Numbered from the stretch's first letter, positions 8,773 to 22,439 are shown. The stretch is 64,000 nucleotides of DNA from Streptomyces sp. CC0208 (GCF_003443735.1 NZ_CP031969.1:3596001-3660000), one strand, 5' to 3'. Program-made: numbers and translations. Notes: generated by a model from the letters alone, not told the origin.

Positions 8773-9278
8773 CCCGGGGTCCGCGCACCCCTCGGCCCCG
8801 GGCCGACGTCCAGTTGCTCGCCGACCTCCGCGGTGAGATAGCCCGCGCGGACGCCAAGGCCACGGTCCTGGTCGGCGTGCTCGGTCTGACCACGGGGGTG
8901 CTGAGCACACTGGTGATCAACCTCCACTGGAGTCCCGCCCGGCTCTCCGTGGTCGCCGCCCTGCTGTGGTGGTCCGGATCGGCCCTGTTGGTCGGCTCAC
9001 TCTTCGCACTGCTGCTTGCAGTCACTCCCCGCTATGGCAGGAGCCGCTGGGCCCCGGGTCTCCCCCTCACCTACTTCGACGACATCCGTCGCGCCGCCCG
9101 CGCGGGTCAGCTCGGCTCGGCACTCGTGGACACCGAACGCGCCCCTGCTCGGGCGCTGCGCACCGCGCTCACCGAGAACAGCCGCATCGCCGCCCGCAAG
9201 CACTTCTGGATCCGGATCGGCCTGATCGCCTGCGGCGGCTCGGCCCTCCTGCTCCCGCTGTCCCTGCTCGTCGCCTGA
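8769..9278 (+). CDS. Pycsar-effector-type (PycTM) transmembrane protein
   Basis: A 169-residue membrane protein. The opening ADLRGEIARADAKATVLVGV (18-37) holds the ADxKA signature of the family named after the Pycsar membrane effector (formerly DUF5706). Predicted membrane helices lie at about 32-52, 60-84 and 147-168. A soluble helical segment (90-145, including TYFDDIRRAA) lies between the second and third. In known Pycsar systems such proteins disrupt the membrane when a cyclic nucleotide made by a partner cyclase is present. The GTG at 8769 overlaps the SPFH stop by four bases. It is probably the killing or membrane-targeting component of this operon; ligand binding is inferred from the family and context only. 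Confidence 0.82.
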   Translation: MTRGPRTPRPRADVQLLADLRGEIARADAKATVLVGVLGLTTGVLSTLVINLHWSPARLSVVAALLWWSGSALLVGSLFALLLAVTPRYGRSRWAPGLPLTYFDDIRRAARAGQLGSALVDTERAPARALRTALTENSRIAARKHFWIRIGLIACGGSALLLPLSLLVA

Positions 9279-9306
9279 ACCCGTCGCCATCCGGAAAGGA
9301 AGCGCC

Positions 9307-10302
9307 ATGCCCCGGTTCTACGACCCCGAGGAACCCGGCGATCCACCCGTGCCGGAGAAACTGCGAAAGCCGGCAGAGCCACAGGAGGAGCTGCCGCTCC
9401 GCACCGGACGCGTCCACATACCGGCCCGCCAGCGCGGCATGGACCTCACGGCTCTCGGCCATCTGGCGCTCCATCTTCCCCATGGGCTCGCCAGTACGGC
9501 CGTGGTGTTCGCACTGTCGTGTCTCGTAGGCGCCGTGACCGGACTGGCGTGGTGGGTCCCGTTGGGCTGCTGGGCGCTGAGCGGTGCCCTGGTCTTCAGC
9601 CGACCCTGCGAACGGCTGCTGGCCCGTTGGCTGCTGCGGCTGAGGTATCCAGCGCCGGAGGAGGAGCGCAAGCTGCGGCCGGTCTGGCGGGAGGTGGCCG
9701 GCCGTGCCGGAGTCGACGCCAACGGGTACCAGCTGTGGGTGGAGGAGAGCGAGGAGATCAACGCCCTGGCGGCGGCCGGTCACATCGTCAGCGTGACCAG
9801 CCACTCGTTGGCGTCACTCGCCCCGGCTCAGCTCGGCGGCGTGCTCGCACATGAACTGGGCCACCACACCCGGGGACACGCCTGGGCGTCGCTGCTCTCG
9901 CTGTGGTACGCACTGCCCGCGCGGTTGACCCGGCGGCTGGTGCTCCGGTTGGCCTCGCGTGTGGAGCGCCCGTCGGGGAACGCGGCGGTCCTCTCCGCCG
10001 TCGTGGTCGCTGTCGTGCTCCTCGTGCTGGCGACCGCGACGTACGGTCTGATCTTCCTGCCCCTGGCCACCCCGTACCTGGTGGCCGCGGTCTCCCGACG
10101 AGCCGAACTGCGCGCGGACGAGCATGCGGCGGGCCTCGGTTTCGCCGCGCATCTGCTGGCGGTGCTGAATGCCGAGCACGACCGCCAACAGACTCGGCGA
10201 ACCACCCCGGACGCGGTCATGGTGCGGCTGCTGGACTCGCGTCCCGACGTCCACACCCGCATGCACCGTCTCCAGGCACATCTGGACCGCGGGCGACGCT
10301 AA
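9307..10302 (+). CDS. M48-family membrane metalloprotease
   Basis: A zinc metalloprotease of 331 residues. The catalytic HELGH is at 182-186 and the third zinc ligand Glu267 lies in AELRADEHA, the ExxAD motif of M48. Two hydrophobic hairpins flank the catalytic part (about 62-97 and 228-262), as in HtpX/Ste24-like enzymes, placing the active site at the membrane. Residues 1-45 are Pro/Glu-rich. It is the last gene of the cyclase operon, 28 bases after the PycTM gene, with GGAAAGGAAG before the ATG. A separate housekeeping HtpX is at 40417-41280, so this copy is an accessory enzyme. It may process the neighbouring membrane or SPFH-like protein; the substrate is unknown. Confidence 0.9.
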   Translation: MPRFYDPEEPGDPPVPEKLRKPAEPQEELPLRTGRVHIPARQRGMDLTALGHLALHLPHGLASTAVVFALSCLVGAVTGLAWWVPLGCWALSGALVFSRPCERLLARWLLRLRYPAPEEERKLRPVWREVAGRAGVDANGYQLWVEESEEINALAAAGHIVSVTSHSLASLAPAQLGGVLAHELGHHTRGHAWASLLSLWYALPARLTRRLVLRLASRVERPSGNAAVLSAVVVAVVLLVLATATYGLIFLPLATPYLVAAVSRRAELRADEHAAGLGFAAHLLAVLNAEHDRQQTRRTTPDAVMVRLLDSRPDVHTRMHRLQAHLDRGRR

Positions 10303-10311
10303 AACGCCGAA

Positions 10312-10339
10312 GGGCGGTCACCCCGAAAGGTGACCGCCC
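10312..10339. terminator. Shared terminator between the M48 gene and rpoC
   Basis: A perfect 11-base stem (GGGCGGTCACC with GGTGACCGCCC) with a 6-base loop, lying between convergent genes. On the minus strand it is followed by TTCGGCGTTTT, so it should end rpoC transcription; it can also stop the island operon from the other side. Confidence 0.85.
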
Positions 10340-10355
10340 TCAGTGGACGTAAGGC

Positions 10356-14255
<3,900 letters not shown>

Positions 14256-14313
14256 TATGCGTCAATCCCTCTCAGGGTTGTAAGTCTTGGGGTCTGAAAC
14301 GGGGGTCCAGGGG

Positions 14314-14348
14314 CCGGCCGGAGAATCCTCACCAGGTCCTCCGGCCGG
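14314..14348 (-). terminator. Hairpin between rpoB and rpoC
   Basis: CCGGCCGGAG and CTCCGGCCGG form a perfect 10-base stem with a 15-base loop, just after the rpoB stop. There is no U-run. It could be an mRNA-processing or stability hairpin rather than a true terminator, since rpoC has to be transcribed through it. Confidence 0.5.
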
Positions 14349-14355
14349 ACTCCCG

Positions 14356-17300
14356 TCAGACCTCTTCGACGCTGCTCGGCTCGCGCCGGGACAGGTCGAT
14401 GCCGAGCTCTTCCGCCGCGCGGAAGACGTCCTCGTCGGTGTCGCGCATCTCGATGGACATGCCGTCCGAGGACAGCACCTCCACGTTGAGGCACAGGGAC
14501 TGCATCTCCTTGATGAGCACCTTGAAGGACTCGGGGATGCCGGGCTCGGGAATGTTCTCGCCCTTGACGATGGCCTCGTAGACCTTCACGCGGCCGGTGA
14601 CATCGTCGGACTTGATGGTCAGCAGCTCCTGGAGGGCGTACGCGGCGCCGTATGCCTCCAGCGCCCACACCTCCATCTCACCGAAGCGCTGGCCACCGAA
14701 CTGGGCCTTACCACCCAGCGGCTGCTGGGTGATCATCGAGTACGGACCGGTCGAGCGGGCGTGGAGCTTGTCGTCGACCAGGTGGTGGAGCTTGAGGATG
14801 TACATGTAGCCGACCGAGATCGGCTCCGGGAACGGCTCGCCGGAGCGGCCGTCGAACAGCCTCGCCTTACCGGTCGGCTGCACCATGCGCTCGCCGTCGC
14901 GGTTCGGGATGGTGTGCTGGAGCAGACCCGCGAGCTCGTCCTCACGGGCACCGTCGAAGACCGGGGTCGCGACGTTGGTGCCGGGGGCGACGGCGTCGGC
15001 GCCGATGACCTGGAGGCGCTGCGCCCAGTCCTCGGCGAGGCCGGAGACGTCCCAGCCGCGGCTGGCGAGCCAGCCGAGGTGGATCTCCAGGACCTGTCCC
15101 GGGTTCATTCGGGACGGCACACCCAGCGGGTTGAGGATGATGTCGACCGGGGTCCCGTCCTCGAGGAACGGCATGTCCTCGATGGGCAGGATCTTGGAGA
15201 TGACACCCTTGTTGCCGTGTCGGCCGGCGAGCTTGTCACCGTCCGTGATCTTGCGCTTCTGCGCCACGTAGACACGGACCAGCTGGTTCACGCCCGGCGG
15301 CAGCTCGTCGCCCTCTTCACGGTCGAAGACGCGGACGCCGATGACCTTGCCGATCTCGCCGTGCGGCACCTTCAGCGAGGTGTCACGGACCTCACGGGCC
15401 TTCTCGCCGAAGATCGCACGGAGCAGGCGCTCCTCCGGCGTCAGCTCGGTCTCACCCTTGGGCGTGACCTTGCCGACGAGGATGTCACCGGCGACGACCT
15501 CGGCACCGATACGGATGATGCCGCGCTCGTCGAGGTCGGCGAGGACCTCCTCGGAGACGTTCGGGATGTCCCGGGTGATCTCCTCGGGGCCGAGCTTGGT
15601 GTCACGGGCGTCGACCTCGTGCTCCTCGATGTGGATCGAGGAGAGGACGTCGTCCTGCACGAGGCGCTGCGACAGGATGATCGCGTCCTCGTAGTTGTGA
15701 CCCTCCCACGGCATGAACGCCACGAGCAGGTTCTTGCCCAGCGCCATCTCGCCGTTCTCGGTGGCCGGACCGTCGGCCAGGACCTGGCCCTCGATGATCC
15801 GGTCGCCCTCGTTGACGATGACCTTCTGGTTGACCGAGGTGCCCTGGTTGGAGCGGGCGAACTTGGCCAGGCGGTACGTGATGTACGTGCCGTCGTCGTT
15901 GGCGGTGGTGATGTAGTCCGCGGAGACCTCCTGGACCACACCCGCCTTCTCGGCCTTGACCACGTCGCCGGCGTCGACGGCGGAGCGGTACTCCATGCCG
16001 GTGCCGACGAGCGGGGACTCGCTCTTGATGAGCGGCACGGCCTGACGCATCATGTTCGCGCCCATGAGGGCACGGTTGGCGTCGTCGTGCTCGAGGAACG
16101 GGATCATGGCGGTCGCGACCGACACCATCTGGCGCGGCGAGACGTCCATGTAGTCGACGTCGTCCCCGGGGACGTAGTCGACCTCGCCGCCACGACGGCG
16201 GACCAGGACCCGGGACTCCTCGAACCGCATGTCGTCGTTGAGCGTGGCGTTGGCCTGCGCGATGACGAAGCGGTCCTCCTCGTCGGCCGTCAGGTAGTCG
16301 ACCTCGTCGGTGACGACACCGCCGGTGACCTTGCGGTACGGCGTCTCCACGAAACCGAACGCGTTGACGCGGCCGTAGGAGGCGAGCGAACCGATCAGAC
16401 CGATGTTCGGGCCTTCGGGCGTCTCGATCGGGCACATGCGGCCGTAGTGCGAGGGGTGCACGTCACGGACCTCGAAGCCGGCCCGCTCACGGGAGAGACC
16501 ACCCGGGCCAAGAGCCGACAGACGGCGCTTGTGGGTGAGACCCGACAGCGGGTTGTTCTGGTCCATGAACTGCGACAGCTGGCTGGTGCCGAAGAACTCC
16601 TTGATGGAGGCGACGACCGGCCGGATGTTGATCAGGGTCTGCGGCGTGATCGCCTCGACGTCCTGGGTCGTCATGCGCTCACGGACGACGCGCTCCATAC
16701 GAGCCAGACCCGTGCGGACCTGGTTCTGGATGAGCTCGCCGACGCTGCGCAGACGACGGTTGCCGAAGTGGTCGATGTCGTCGGTCTCGACGACGATCGA
16801 GGTGCCGCTGTCACCGGTGGTCTCGGTCTCGCCCGCGTGCAGCTTCACCAGGTACTTGATCGTCGAGATGATGTCCTCGACGGTCAGGATGCCCGCGTCC
16901 AGCGGAGCGTCCGCACCCAGCTTCTTGTTGACCTTGTAGCGGCCGACCTTGGCGAGGTCGTAGCGCTTCGGGTTGAAGTAGAGGTTCTCCAGAAGAGTCT
17001 GGGCGGCCTCACGCGTCGGGGGCTCGCCCGGACGCAGCTTGCGGTAGATGTCGAGCAGCGCGTCGTCCTGGCCCTGGGTGTGGTCCTTCTCCAGGGTGGC
17101 GCGCATCGACTCGTACTCGCCGAACTCCTCCAGGATCTGCTCGGTGGTCCAGCCGAGAGCCTTCAGGAGCACGGTGACGGACTGCTTGCGCTTGCGGTCG
17201 ATGCGGACACCGACCATGTCGCGCTTGTCGATCTCCATCTCCAGCCAGGCACCCCGGGACGGGATGATCTTGGCCGAGAAGATGTCCTTGTCGGACGTCT

Positions 17301-17841
17301 TGTCGATGGAGGAGTCGAAGTAGACACCCGGCGAGCGGACCAGCTGCGACACCACGACACGCTCGGTGCCGTTGATGACGAAGGTGCCCTTGTTGGTCAT
17401 GAGCGGGAAGTCGCCCATGAAGACCGTCTGGGACTTGATCTCGCCGGTCTCGTTGTTGGTGAACTCCGCCGTAACGAAGAGCGGGGCGGCGTACGTGAAG
17501 TCGCGCTCCTTGCACTCGTCGATGCTGTTCTTCGGCGGCTCGAAACGGTGGTCGCGGAACGTCAGCGACATCGACCCGGAGAAGTCCTCGATCGGGGAGA
17601 TCTCCTCGAAGATCTCCTCCAGACCGGACTTGGTGGGGACGTCCTGACCGGACTCAAGAGCCTCCTCGACCCGACTCTGCCAGGCGGTGTTCCCGAGCAG
17701 CCAGTCAAAGCTCTCGGTCTGCAGCGCGAGCAGGTTGGGAACCTCGAGAGGCTCCTTGATCTTTGCAAAAGAGATGCGCAGCGGGGCGGTGCTGGCGGCG
17801 TTGTTCGTATTCGCGGTCGAGGCAGTGCGCGAGGCGGCCAA
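14356..17841 (-). CDS. rpoB: RNA polymerase beta subunit
   Basis: Second catalytic subunit of RNA polymerase, target of rifampicin. The start is the TTG at 17841 (MAASRTAS), which has GGAAGGA about 8 bases upstream and gives 1161 residues, the streptomycete length; an upstream in-frame start would add 20 atypical residues. The rifampicin cluster [20 protein letters not shown] is wild type, including the residues equivalent to Asp516, His526 and Ser531. The C terminus ends [11 protein letters not shown]. It is preceded by a 560-base gap after rplL that holds an attenuator-like hairpin. Confidence 0.99.
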   Translation of the reverse strand: MAASRTASTANTNNAASTAPLRISFAKIKEPLEVPNLLALQTESFDWLLGNTAWQSRVEEALESGQDVPTKSGLEEIFEEISPIEDFSGSMSLTFRDHRFEPPKNSIDECKERDFTYAAPLFVTAEFTNNETGEIKSQTVFMGDFPLMTNKGTFVINGTERVVVSQLVRSPGVYFDSSIDKTSDKDIFSAKIIPSRGAWLEMEIDKRDMVGVRIDRKRKQSVTVLLKALGWTTEQILEEFGEYESMRATLEKDHTQGQDDALLDIYRKLRPGEPPTREAAQTLLENLYFNPKRYDLAKVGRYKVNKKLGADAPLDAGILTVEDIISTIKYLVKLHAGETETTGDSGTSIVVETDDIDHFGNRRLRSVGELIQNQVRTGLARMERVVRERMTTQDVEAITPQTLINIRPVVASIKEFFGTSQLSQFMDQNNPLSGLTHKRRLSALGPGGLSRERAGFEVRDVHPSHYGRMCPIETPEGPNIGLIGSLASYGRVNAFGFVETPYRKVTGGVVTDEVDYLTADEEDRFVIAQANATLNDDMRFEESRVLVRRRGGEVDYVPGDDVDYMDVSPRQMVSVATAMIPFLEHDDANRALMGANMMRQAVPLIKSESPLVGTGMEYRSAVDAGDVVKAEKAGVVQEVSADYITTANDDGTYITYRLAKFARSNQGTSVNQKVIVNEGDRIIEGQVLADGPATENGEMALGKNLLVAFMPWEGHNYEDAIILSQRLVQDDVLSSIHIEEHEVDARDTKLGPEEITRDIPNVSEEVLADLDERGIIRIGAEVVAGDILVGKVTPKGETELTPEERLLRAIFGEKAREVRDTSLKVPHGEIGKVIGVRVFDREEGDELPPGVNQLVRVYVAQKRKITDGDKLAGRHGNKGVISKILPIEDMPFLEDGTPVDIILNPLGVPSRMNPGQVLEIHLGWLASRGWDVSGLAEDWAQRLQVIGADAVAPGTNVATPVFDGAREDELAGLLQHTIPNRDGERMVQPTGKARLFDGRSGEPFPEPISVGYMYILKLHHLVDDKLHARSTGPYSMITQQPLGGKAQFGGQRFGEMEVWALEAYGAAYALQELLTIKSDDVTGRVKVYEAIVKGENIPEPGIPESFKVLIKEMQSLCLNVEVLSSDGMSIEMRDTDEDVFRAAEELGIDLSRREPSSVEEV

Positions 17842-18230
17842 GAGGGGGTCCTTCCGAGGGCTCGGACTCACTACGCGCTCCCCGGGCCCTCTCCGCGGCA
17901 CAGAGACAGGTCTCTCCGATGTGGCCAGAAGGCCAGCTCGGAGATGGTCCGGTCGTCGATGCTGAGGCGAGGGCAGACCCCTGGTGACGGGCAGGGGACA
18001 GCTAACAGGCAGCGCAAAGGGTCAGTGTAGCCACTTGGCGCACTGATGTCCAGCCCTGCTTTTCTGCCCGGTCTTCAAAAACTCTCGCTGCCCTCAACGT
18101 CCTCGGCATGGTGCCCTCAACGCACGTTGATACTGCCCTCTTCGTCGCCGATCCATGCCTCGGATTCGGACCGTTCTGGCGACGCGTCCTGAGAATTGCG
18201 CGCTGCGTGCGGTTCGTCAAGGCCCCCCTG

Positions 18231-18249
18231 CCGGAACCTGAGGTTCCGG
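18231..18249. promoter_or_regulatory. 19-base palindrome in the rplL-rpoB gap
   Basis: CCGGAACCT and AGGTTCCGG are exact inverted repeats around a single central G. It lies between the attenuator hairpin and rpoB, where extra rpoB promoters or regulatory sites are expected. It is too symmetric with too small a loop for an RNA hairpin, so a protein-binding site is more likely. No regulator is assigned. The remainder of the 17842-18402 gap holds no gene. Confidence 0.45.
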
Positions 18250-18322
18250 GAGACACGACGAAGATCACCATACCCCTCGCCCACGAGGCTGCAAGGCAAC
18301 CGTGACCGCGCCTCCACGAACG

Positions 18323-18360
18323 CCGAAGAGCGACCACCCGGATGGATGATCGCTCTTCGG
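18323..18360 (-). terminator. Attenuator between rplL and rpoB
   Basis: CCGAAGAGCGA and TCGCTCTTCGG pair perfectly (11 bases, 16-base loop) 42 bases after the rplL stop. Partial termination between rplL and rpoB is known in other bacteria, where it lowers polymerase relative to ribosomal protein output; this hairpin is well placed for that. Confidence 0.7.
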
Positions 18361-18402
18361 TGCTTGCGCGTTACAGGCCGATCGAAAAGGCCTGCAGAGG
18401 TG

Positions 18403-18786
18403 TTACTTGACCTCGACGGAGGCGCCGGCGCCCTTGAGGGACTCGGCAGCCTTCTCGGCGGCCTCCTTGGCGACCTTCTCGAGGACGGGCTTCGGGGCGC
18501 CGTCCACGAGGTCCTTGGCCTCCTTCAGACCCAGGGAGGTCAGCTCACGCACGACCTTGATGACCTGGATCTTCTTGTCGCCGGCACCCGTGAGGATGAC
18601 GTCGAACTCGTCCTGCTCCTCGGCAACCTCGGCGGCGGCGGCCGGACCGGCCGGACCGGCGACGGCGACGGCCGCGGCGGCGGTGACGTCGAACTTCTCC
18701 TCGAAGGCCTTCACGAACTCGGAGAGCTCGATGAGGGTCATCTCCTCGAACTGCGCGAGCAGGTCTTCCTGGCTGAGCTTCGCCAT
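18403..18786 (-). CDS. rplL: 50S ribosomal protein L7/L12
   Basis: Stalk protein that recruits translational GTPases to the ribosome. The ATG at 18786 gives 127 residues ([20 protein letters not shown]). The N-terminal dimer domain, an Ala-rich hinge (about 36-55) and the C-terminal domain with [18 protein letters not shown] are all present. It follows rplJ after 126 bases and precedes the attenuator and rpoB. Confidence 0.99.
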   Translation of the reverse strand: MAKLSQEDLLAQFEEMTLIELSEFVKAFEEKFDVTAAAAVAVAGPAGPAAAAEVAEEQDEFDVILTGAGDKKIQVIKVVRELTSLGLKEAKDLVDGAPKPVLEKVAKEAAEKAAESLKGAGASVEVK

Positions 18787-18912
18787 GATGGGCGATCCTT
18801 CCACTAATTCGGCTGGTGCCGGTATGTACATGTCTGGCGGGCGTACGTTCGGCCCGCTACGACCGCTTCCTGGGGCGGGCTGCCTCAGACCGCGGTCATG
18901 AAGCGAGCCGAG

Positions 18913-19443
18913 TTACTCGGCACCGCCCTGCTCGTCCTGCTTGGCACGAAGCGCGTCCACGGTGCGGACGAGCTTCGACGGAAGCGCCTGGAAGACCTGA
19001 GCAGCCTGAGTCTGCTTGCCCTTGAAGGCGCCCGCCAGCTTGGCGAGCAGAACCTCGCGGGACTCGAGGTCCGCAAGCTTCTTGATCTCGTCGGCGGACA
19101 GCGCCTTGCCGTCAAGGACACCGCCCTTGATGACGAGGTTCGGGTTGTCCTTGGCGAAGTCACGAAGACCCTTCGCCGACGTCACCGGGTCACCGGTGAT
19201 GAAGGCAACCGCCGTCGGACCGTTGAACAGGTCGTCGAGCGTCGAGATCCCGGCCTCGTTGGCCGCGATCTTGGTCAGCGTGTTCTTCACCACGGCGTAC
19301 TGGGCGTCTTCACCGAGCGAACGACGCAGCGTCTTGAGCTGCGCCACGGTGAGACCCCGGTACTCGGTCAGCACGGCGGCGTTCGAGCTGCGGAACTGCT
19401 CCGTCAGCTCGGCTACCGCGGCAGCCTTGTCGGGCCTTGCCAT
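18913..19443 (-). CDS. rplJ: 50S ribosomal protein L10
   Basis: Base of the ribosomal stalk; its C-terminal helix carries L7/L12 dimers. It has 176 residues from the ATG at 19443 ([20 protein letters not shown]), which follows GGAAGGAGG. It is the first gene of the rplJL-rpoBC unit. The leader upstream is probably bound by L10-L12 for feedback control. Confidence 0.98.
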   Translation of the reverse strand: MARPDKAAAVAELTEQFRSSNAAVLTEYRGLTVAQLKTLRRSLGEDAQYAVVKNTLTKIAANEAGISTLDDLFNGPTAVAFITGDPVTSAKGLRDFAKDNPNLVIKGGVLDGKALSADEIKKLADLESREVLLAKLAGAFKGKQTQAAQVFQALPSKLVRTVDALRAKQDEQGGAE

Positions 19444-19560
19444 AGAGCGTCGGCCTCCTTCCGGGTGATGAGGACCGCTCAGAAGGGGCTGCACAAAACG
19501 AAACGCCCCGGCGCAGGCGCACGGGGCGTAGCTCGACCGCGATCACATACGCAAGGCACG
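19444..19560 (-). promoter_or_regulatory. Probable L10 leader (autoregulatory mRNA structure)
   Basis: The leader of rplJ contains a hairpin, CGCCCCG paired with CGGGGCG (19504-19528), followed by about 60 bases and the ribosome site. L10 leaders bound by the L10(L12) complex are widespread in bacteria at this position. The full consensus fold was not checked, so the exact limits are approximate. Confidence 0.55.
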
Positions 19561-19682
19561 TGTTCCCGGGAGCACATCCACAGTCACCTGCGCGGGTCGT
19601 CCGCAGTTTTCAGCGGATCCTTCGGCCACCGCCCCCTCTTGCGAGGACACGGCAACGACCAGCGGTCTTTGGCTTCTGTAGG

Positions 19683-19712
19683 AGCGTACGGGACCGGATC
19701 CCTGTCAAGCAA
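19683..19712 (-). promoter_or_regulatory. Candidate rplJ promoter
   Basis: On the minus strand TTGCTT is followed after 18 bases by TACGCT, the same -10 as the proposed str promoter. A TTGACA overlaps it but with only a 14-base spacer. It would give a leader of roughly 230 bases, enough for the L10-type structure. Confidence 0.5.
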
Positions 19713-19729
19713 ATCCGGCCCTACGGCGC

Positions 19730-20581
19730 TCAGCTCTTCTGGAGTTCCTTCATCATCTCGGCCAGGTCAGCGGTGTCCTTCGCGGGCGGCGCCTCGACGG
19801 TCACGGGCTTGTTGTAGTCCAGGAAGGTGAAGGTCATGTCGAACTTGCCCTTGTCGGCGTCGCCCCGCATGCGGAACTGCTTGGCGTGGTTCTCGCCGTC
19901 GACCCACATGTCCATCGTGAACTTGTCCAGGCCCAGCTTCTCGAGCTGCTCGGTGCTCTTCTCGCGCTGCTCACGGACCGACTTGTCGGCGTCCTTGAAG
20001 GAGGCCTTGAGCTCGGCGAGGGTGACGTCGCCCGCGTAGTGGGTCGTCTTGACCCCGTCGACGGTCTCGGTGCCGACCTTCTTCACGTTCTTGGCGCCGT
20101 TGAGGAAGGACGACATGGAGGCCGGGTTCTGGTCGGCCTGGCCGGCGCCGGGCGCGGTGGCACCGAGGCCACCGTCCTTGCCGAGCGAGGACAGGTCGAA
20201 CTTCATCCACTTCTTGCCGTCCATCTCCTTGGCCAGTTCGGCGTTGCCGCCGATGTACATGGCCTTGTCGACGAGACGGATCTCCGCGGAGCCCTGCCCG
20301 GCCGCGGTCATCTTCATGCTCATCGCGATGTCGGGCTTGGTCCGCATGGCGGCCTCGGCCTGGACCTGGCCCTGCTCGGGCATCTCGCCCTTCATGCGGT
20401 AGTGGAAGGAGGTGATGTCCTCCGTGTTCTTCGCCGCCTTGGCGACCGCAGCCGCGGGCGTCATCTCGGGCGACTCGTCACCCCCCTTGGAACAGCTCAC
20501 CGCACCCGCGGCGAGAGCCACGGCGGCGAGCCCGGCGCCGATGGTCCGACCGCGCACGGAACGTCGTACAGAAGTAGCCAT
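19730..20581 (-). CDS. Secreted lipoprotein, LolA/LppX-like
   Basis: A 283-residue probable lipoprotein. The N terminus has Arg residues, a hydrophobic stretch and the lipobox AGAVSC, so the mature protein would be anchored at the outer face of the membrane from that Cys. The rest is a beta-rich fold with phrases ([37 protein letters not shown]) like the LppX/LprG/LolA-type lipid-carrier superfamily. The ATG at 20581 follows GGGGGAA. A diverged relative lies just upstream at 20672. Ligand and function are unknown; some relatives are envelope lipid carriers. Confidence 0.8.
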   Translation of the reverse strand: MATSVRRSVRGRTIGAGLAAVALAAGAVSCSKGGDESPEMTPAAAVAKAAKNTEDITSFHYRMKGEMPEQGQVQAEAAMRTKPDIAMSMKMTAAGQGSAEIRLVDKAMYIGGNAELAKEMDGKKWMKFDLSSLGKDGGLGATAPGAGQADQNPASMSSFLNGAKNVKKVGTETVDGVKTTHYAGDVTLAELKASFKDADKSVREQREKSTEQLEKLGLDKFTMDMWVDGENHAKQFRMRGDADKGKFDMTFTFLDYNKPVTVEAPPAKDTADLAEMMKELQKS

Positions 20582-20671
20582 TGATTCCCCCCAAGGAACA
20601 CATGGTCGATTCACAGCAAGACCGCGAGCTTATCCGAGAGGCTCGCGAGGGGTCCGGGAATTCCCTGCGGT

Positions 20672-21514
20672 TCAGGTGGGGTTGGTGCTCGACTGTGACA
20701 GGAGGGACTTGAAGTCCTCGGTGTCGGCGGCCGGCGGCTTCTGTACGGCGACCTTGACGCCGTAGTCGCTGTAGTGGGCGGTCTGGGTCACCCTGCCGTT
20801 CGCCGTGCTGGTCTTCTCGACCTTCTTGACCAGCAGGTTCCTGTCGTTGATCCAGATGTCGAGAGTCTCGGCGGTGACGTCGGCGTTCTGGAGGCGCTGC
20901 CGGAGCTCGGTGTCGGTGACGTCCTCGACGTCGACGGTGCCGGTGTAGTGCGTGGTGGCCTGGCCGTCCACGGTCTCCCGGCCGAGCTGGCGCACGTCGT
21001 CGGAGTCCAGCAGCAGCCGCACCGACTGGTTCGGGGTGGTGGAGCGCATCTGGTCGGCGAGGTCGGCGCCCCCGCCCAGGTTCTTCAGGTCGTCGTAGGC
21101 GTACCTGAGCCAGTGCTTGCCGCCCGTCTTGGCGGCGAAGGTGTCGCCCATGCGCGCGTAGTAGGCGTCGGCGAGGTAGCGGGCCTCCATGGACGTGACG
21201 CCGAGAGCGCGCATCGTCTCGGCCGCGGTGCCGCCGGTGTACTCGATGGTGAGGGACCCGGAGAGGCCGTCGCGCCAGGCGAGGGCGCCGTCGGCGGTGA
21301 GGGACAGCTGGGTGCCCATCACGGTGGTGGACCTCACCCGGGCGGTCCGGGCCCGCTCGGTGGAGCGTTCCGCGGTGCGCAGGGCCGGGAGGGAGGCGGG
21401 GGCCGAGGCCGTCCGCTTGCGCTCCGCGGGCCGGTCGGAGGAGCCGGAGGGCGTACAGGCGGCGAGTCCCGCCAGTGCGGCGGCCGTCGTGAGCCAGACC
21501 GTCGACCTCTTCAT
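20672..21514 (-). CDS. Secreted lipoprotein, paralogue of the 19730 gene
   Basis: A 280-residue lipoprotein with signal MKRSTVWLTTAAALAGLAAC; the lipobox Cys is residue 20. It shares the layout of its neighbour, including an ETVDGQATTHYTGTVDVE segment matching [19 protein letters not shown], and a C-terminal segment ending in a run of Pro and Asp/Glu. It is 90 bases upstream of the paralogue on the same strand, probably from an old duplication. A LppX/LprG-like fold is likely. It sits between rplA and rplJ, which are adjacent in many bacteria but commonly split in actinobacteria. Confidence 0.8.
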   Translation of the reverse strand: MKRSTVWLTTAAALAGLAACTPSGSSDRPAERKRTASAPASLPALRTAERSTERARTARVRSTTVMGTQLSLTADGALAWRDGLSGSLTIEYTGGTAAETMRALGVTSMEARYLADAYYARMGDTFAAKTGGKHWLRYAYDDLKNLGGGADLADQMRSTTPNQSVRLLLDSDDVRQLGRETVDGQATTHYTGTVDVEDVTDTELRQRLQNADVTAETLDIWINDRNLLVKKVEKTSTANGRVTQTAHYSDYGVKVAVQKPPAADTEDFKSLLSQSSTNPT

Positions 21515-21579
21515 ACGTCCCCCTGGTGCAAGTGCCCTGCTCGCACGCTAACTCAGAGCACAGCCCTCGCACATGGGAA

Positions 21580-21611
21580 CGGGCCCCGCACCTCGGAAGG
21601 TGCGGGGCCCG
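21580..21611 (-). terminator. Terminator of rplK-rplA
   Basis: A perfect 14-base GC-rich stem with a four-base loop (TCCG on the minus strand), 17 bases after the rplA stop. It is strong enough to act without a long U-run. Confidence 0.85.
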
Positions 21612-21627
21612 TGAACCTGGCGGGGTC

Positions 21628-22353
21628 TCAGACCGCGGCCGGGTCCTCCTCGACGAGGAGGTTGCGGGTGCGGTTGGAGTCCAGCGGAATGCCGGGGCCC
21701 ATCGTGGTGCTGATGGCGGCCTTCTTGATGTAGCGACCCTTGGCGGCGGACGGCTTCAGACGGAGGATCTCCTCCAGCGCCGCGCCGTAGTTCTCCACCA
21801 GCTTGGTGTCGTCGAACGACGTCTTGCCGATGATGAAGTGCAGGTTCGAGTGCTTGTCGACGCGGAACTCGATCTTGCCGCCCTTGATGTCGTTGACAGC
21901 CTTGGTGACATCGGGGGTGACGGTGCCGGTCTTGGGGTTCGGCATGAGACCACGGGGACCGAGCACGCGGCCGAGGCGGCCGACCTTGCCCATGAGGTCC
22001 GGGGTGGCGACGACGGCGTCGAAGTCCAGACGGCCCTTCGACACCTCGTCGATGAGCTCGTCGGCGCCGACGATGTCGGCGCCCGCGGCACGAGCGGCCT
22101 CGGCACGGTCACCGGTCGCGAAGACCAGGACCCGGGCGGTCTTACCGGTGCCGTGCGGGAGGTTCACGGTGCCACGGACCATCTGGTCGGCCTTGCGCGG
22201 GTCTACACCCAGACGGAAGGCGACCTCGACGGTGCCGTCGAACTTCGACGTGGAGGTCTCCTTGGCGAGACGGACGGCCTCGAGCGGGGCGTACAGCTTC
22301 TCCCGGTCGATCTTCTCGTCCGCAGCGCGAAGGGCCTTGCTGCGCTTGCTCAC
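21628..22353 (-). CDS. rplA: 50S ribosomal protein L1
   Basis: L1 stalk protein that binds 23S rRNA and assists release of deacylated tRNA. It has 241 residues from the GTG at 22353 ([20 protein letters not shown]), which is preceded by AGGAGC. The conserved core [20 protein letters not shown] is intact. It follows rplK by 86 bases. L1 usually also represses its own operon by binding the rplK leader. Confidence 0.98.
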   Translation of the reverse strand: MSKRSKALRAADEKIDREKLYAPLEAVRLAKETSTSKFDGTVEVAFRLGVDPRKADQMVRGTVNLPHGTGKTARVLVFATGDRAEAARAAGADIVGADELIDEVSKGRLDFDAVVATPDLMGKVGRLGRVLGPRGLMPNPKTGTVTPDVTKAVNDIKGGKIEFRVDKHSNLHFIIGKTSFDDTKLVENYGAALEEILRLKPSAAKGRYIKKAAISTTMGPGIPLDSNRTRNLLVEEDPAAV

Positions 22354-22439
22354 AACTGCTCCTGTGTGTTCTGAAAGGAGTCGTGGTACGGGCCGAGCAG
22401 GCCCTGCCACTTCTGCTTGAGGTGTACGGGGGGTGGGGC

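Noticed and set aside
3877..10302. Reading the island as a CBASS system or as a biosynthetic cluster.
   Set aside because: The nucleotide enzyme has class III cyclase motifs, not the nucleotidyltransferase motifs of CD-NTases, and no biosynthetic enzymes are present.
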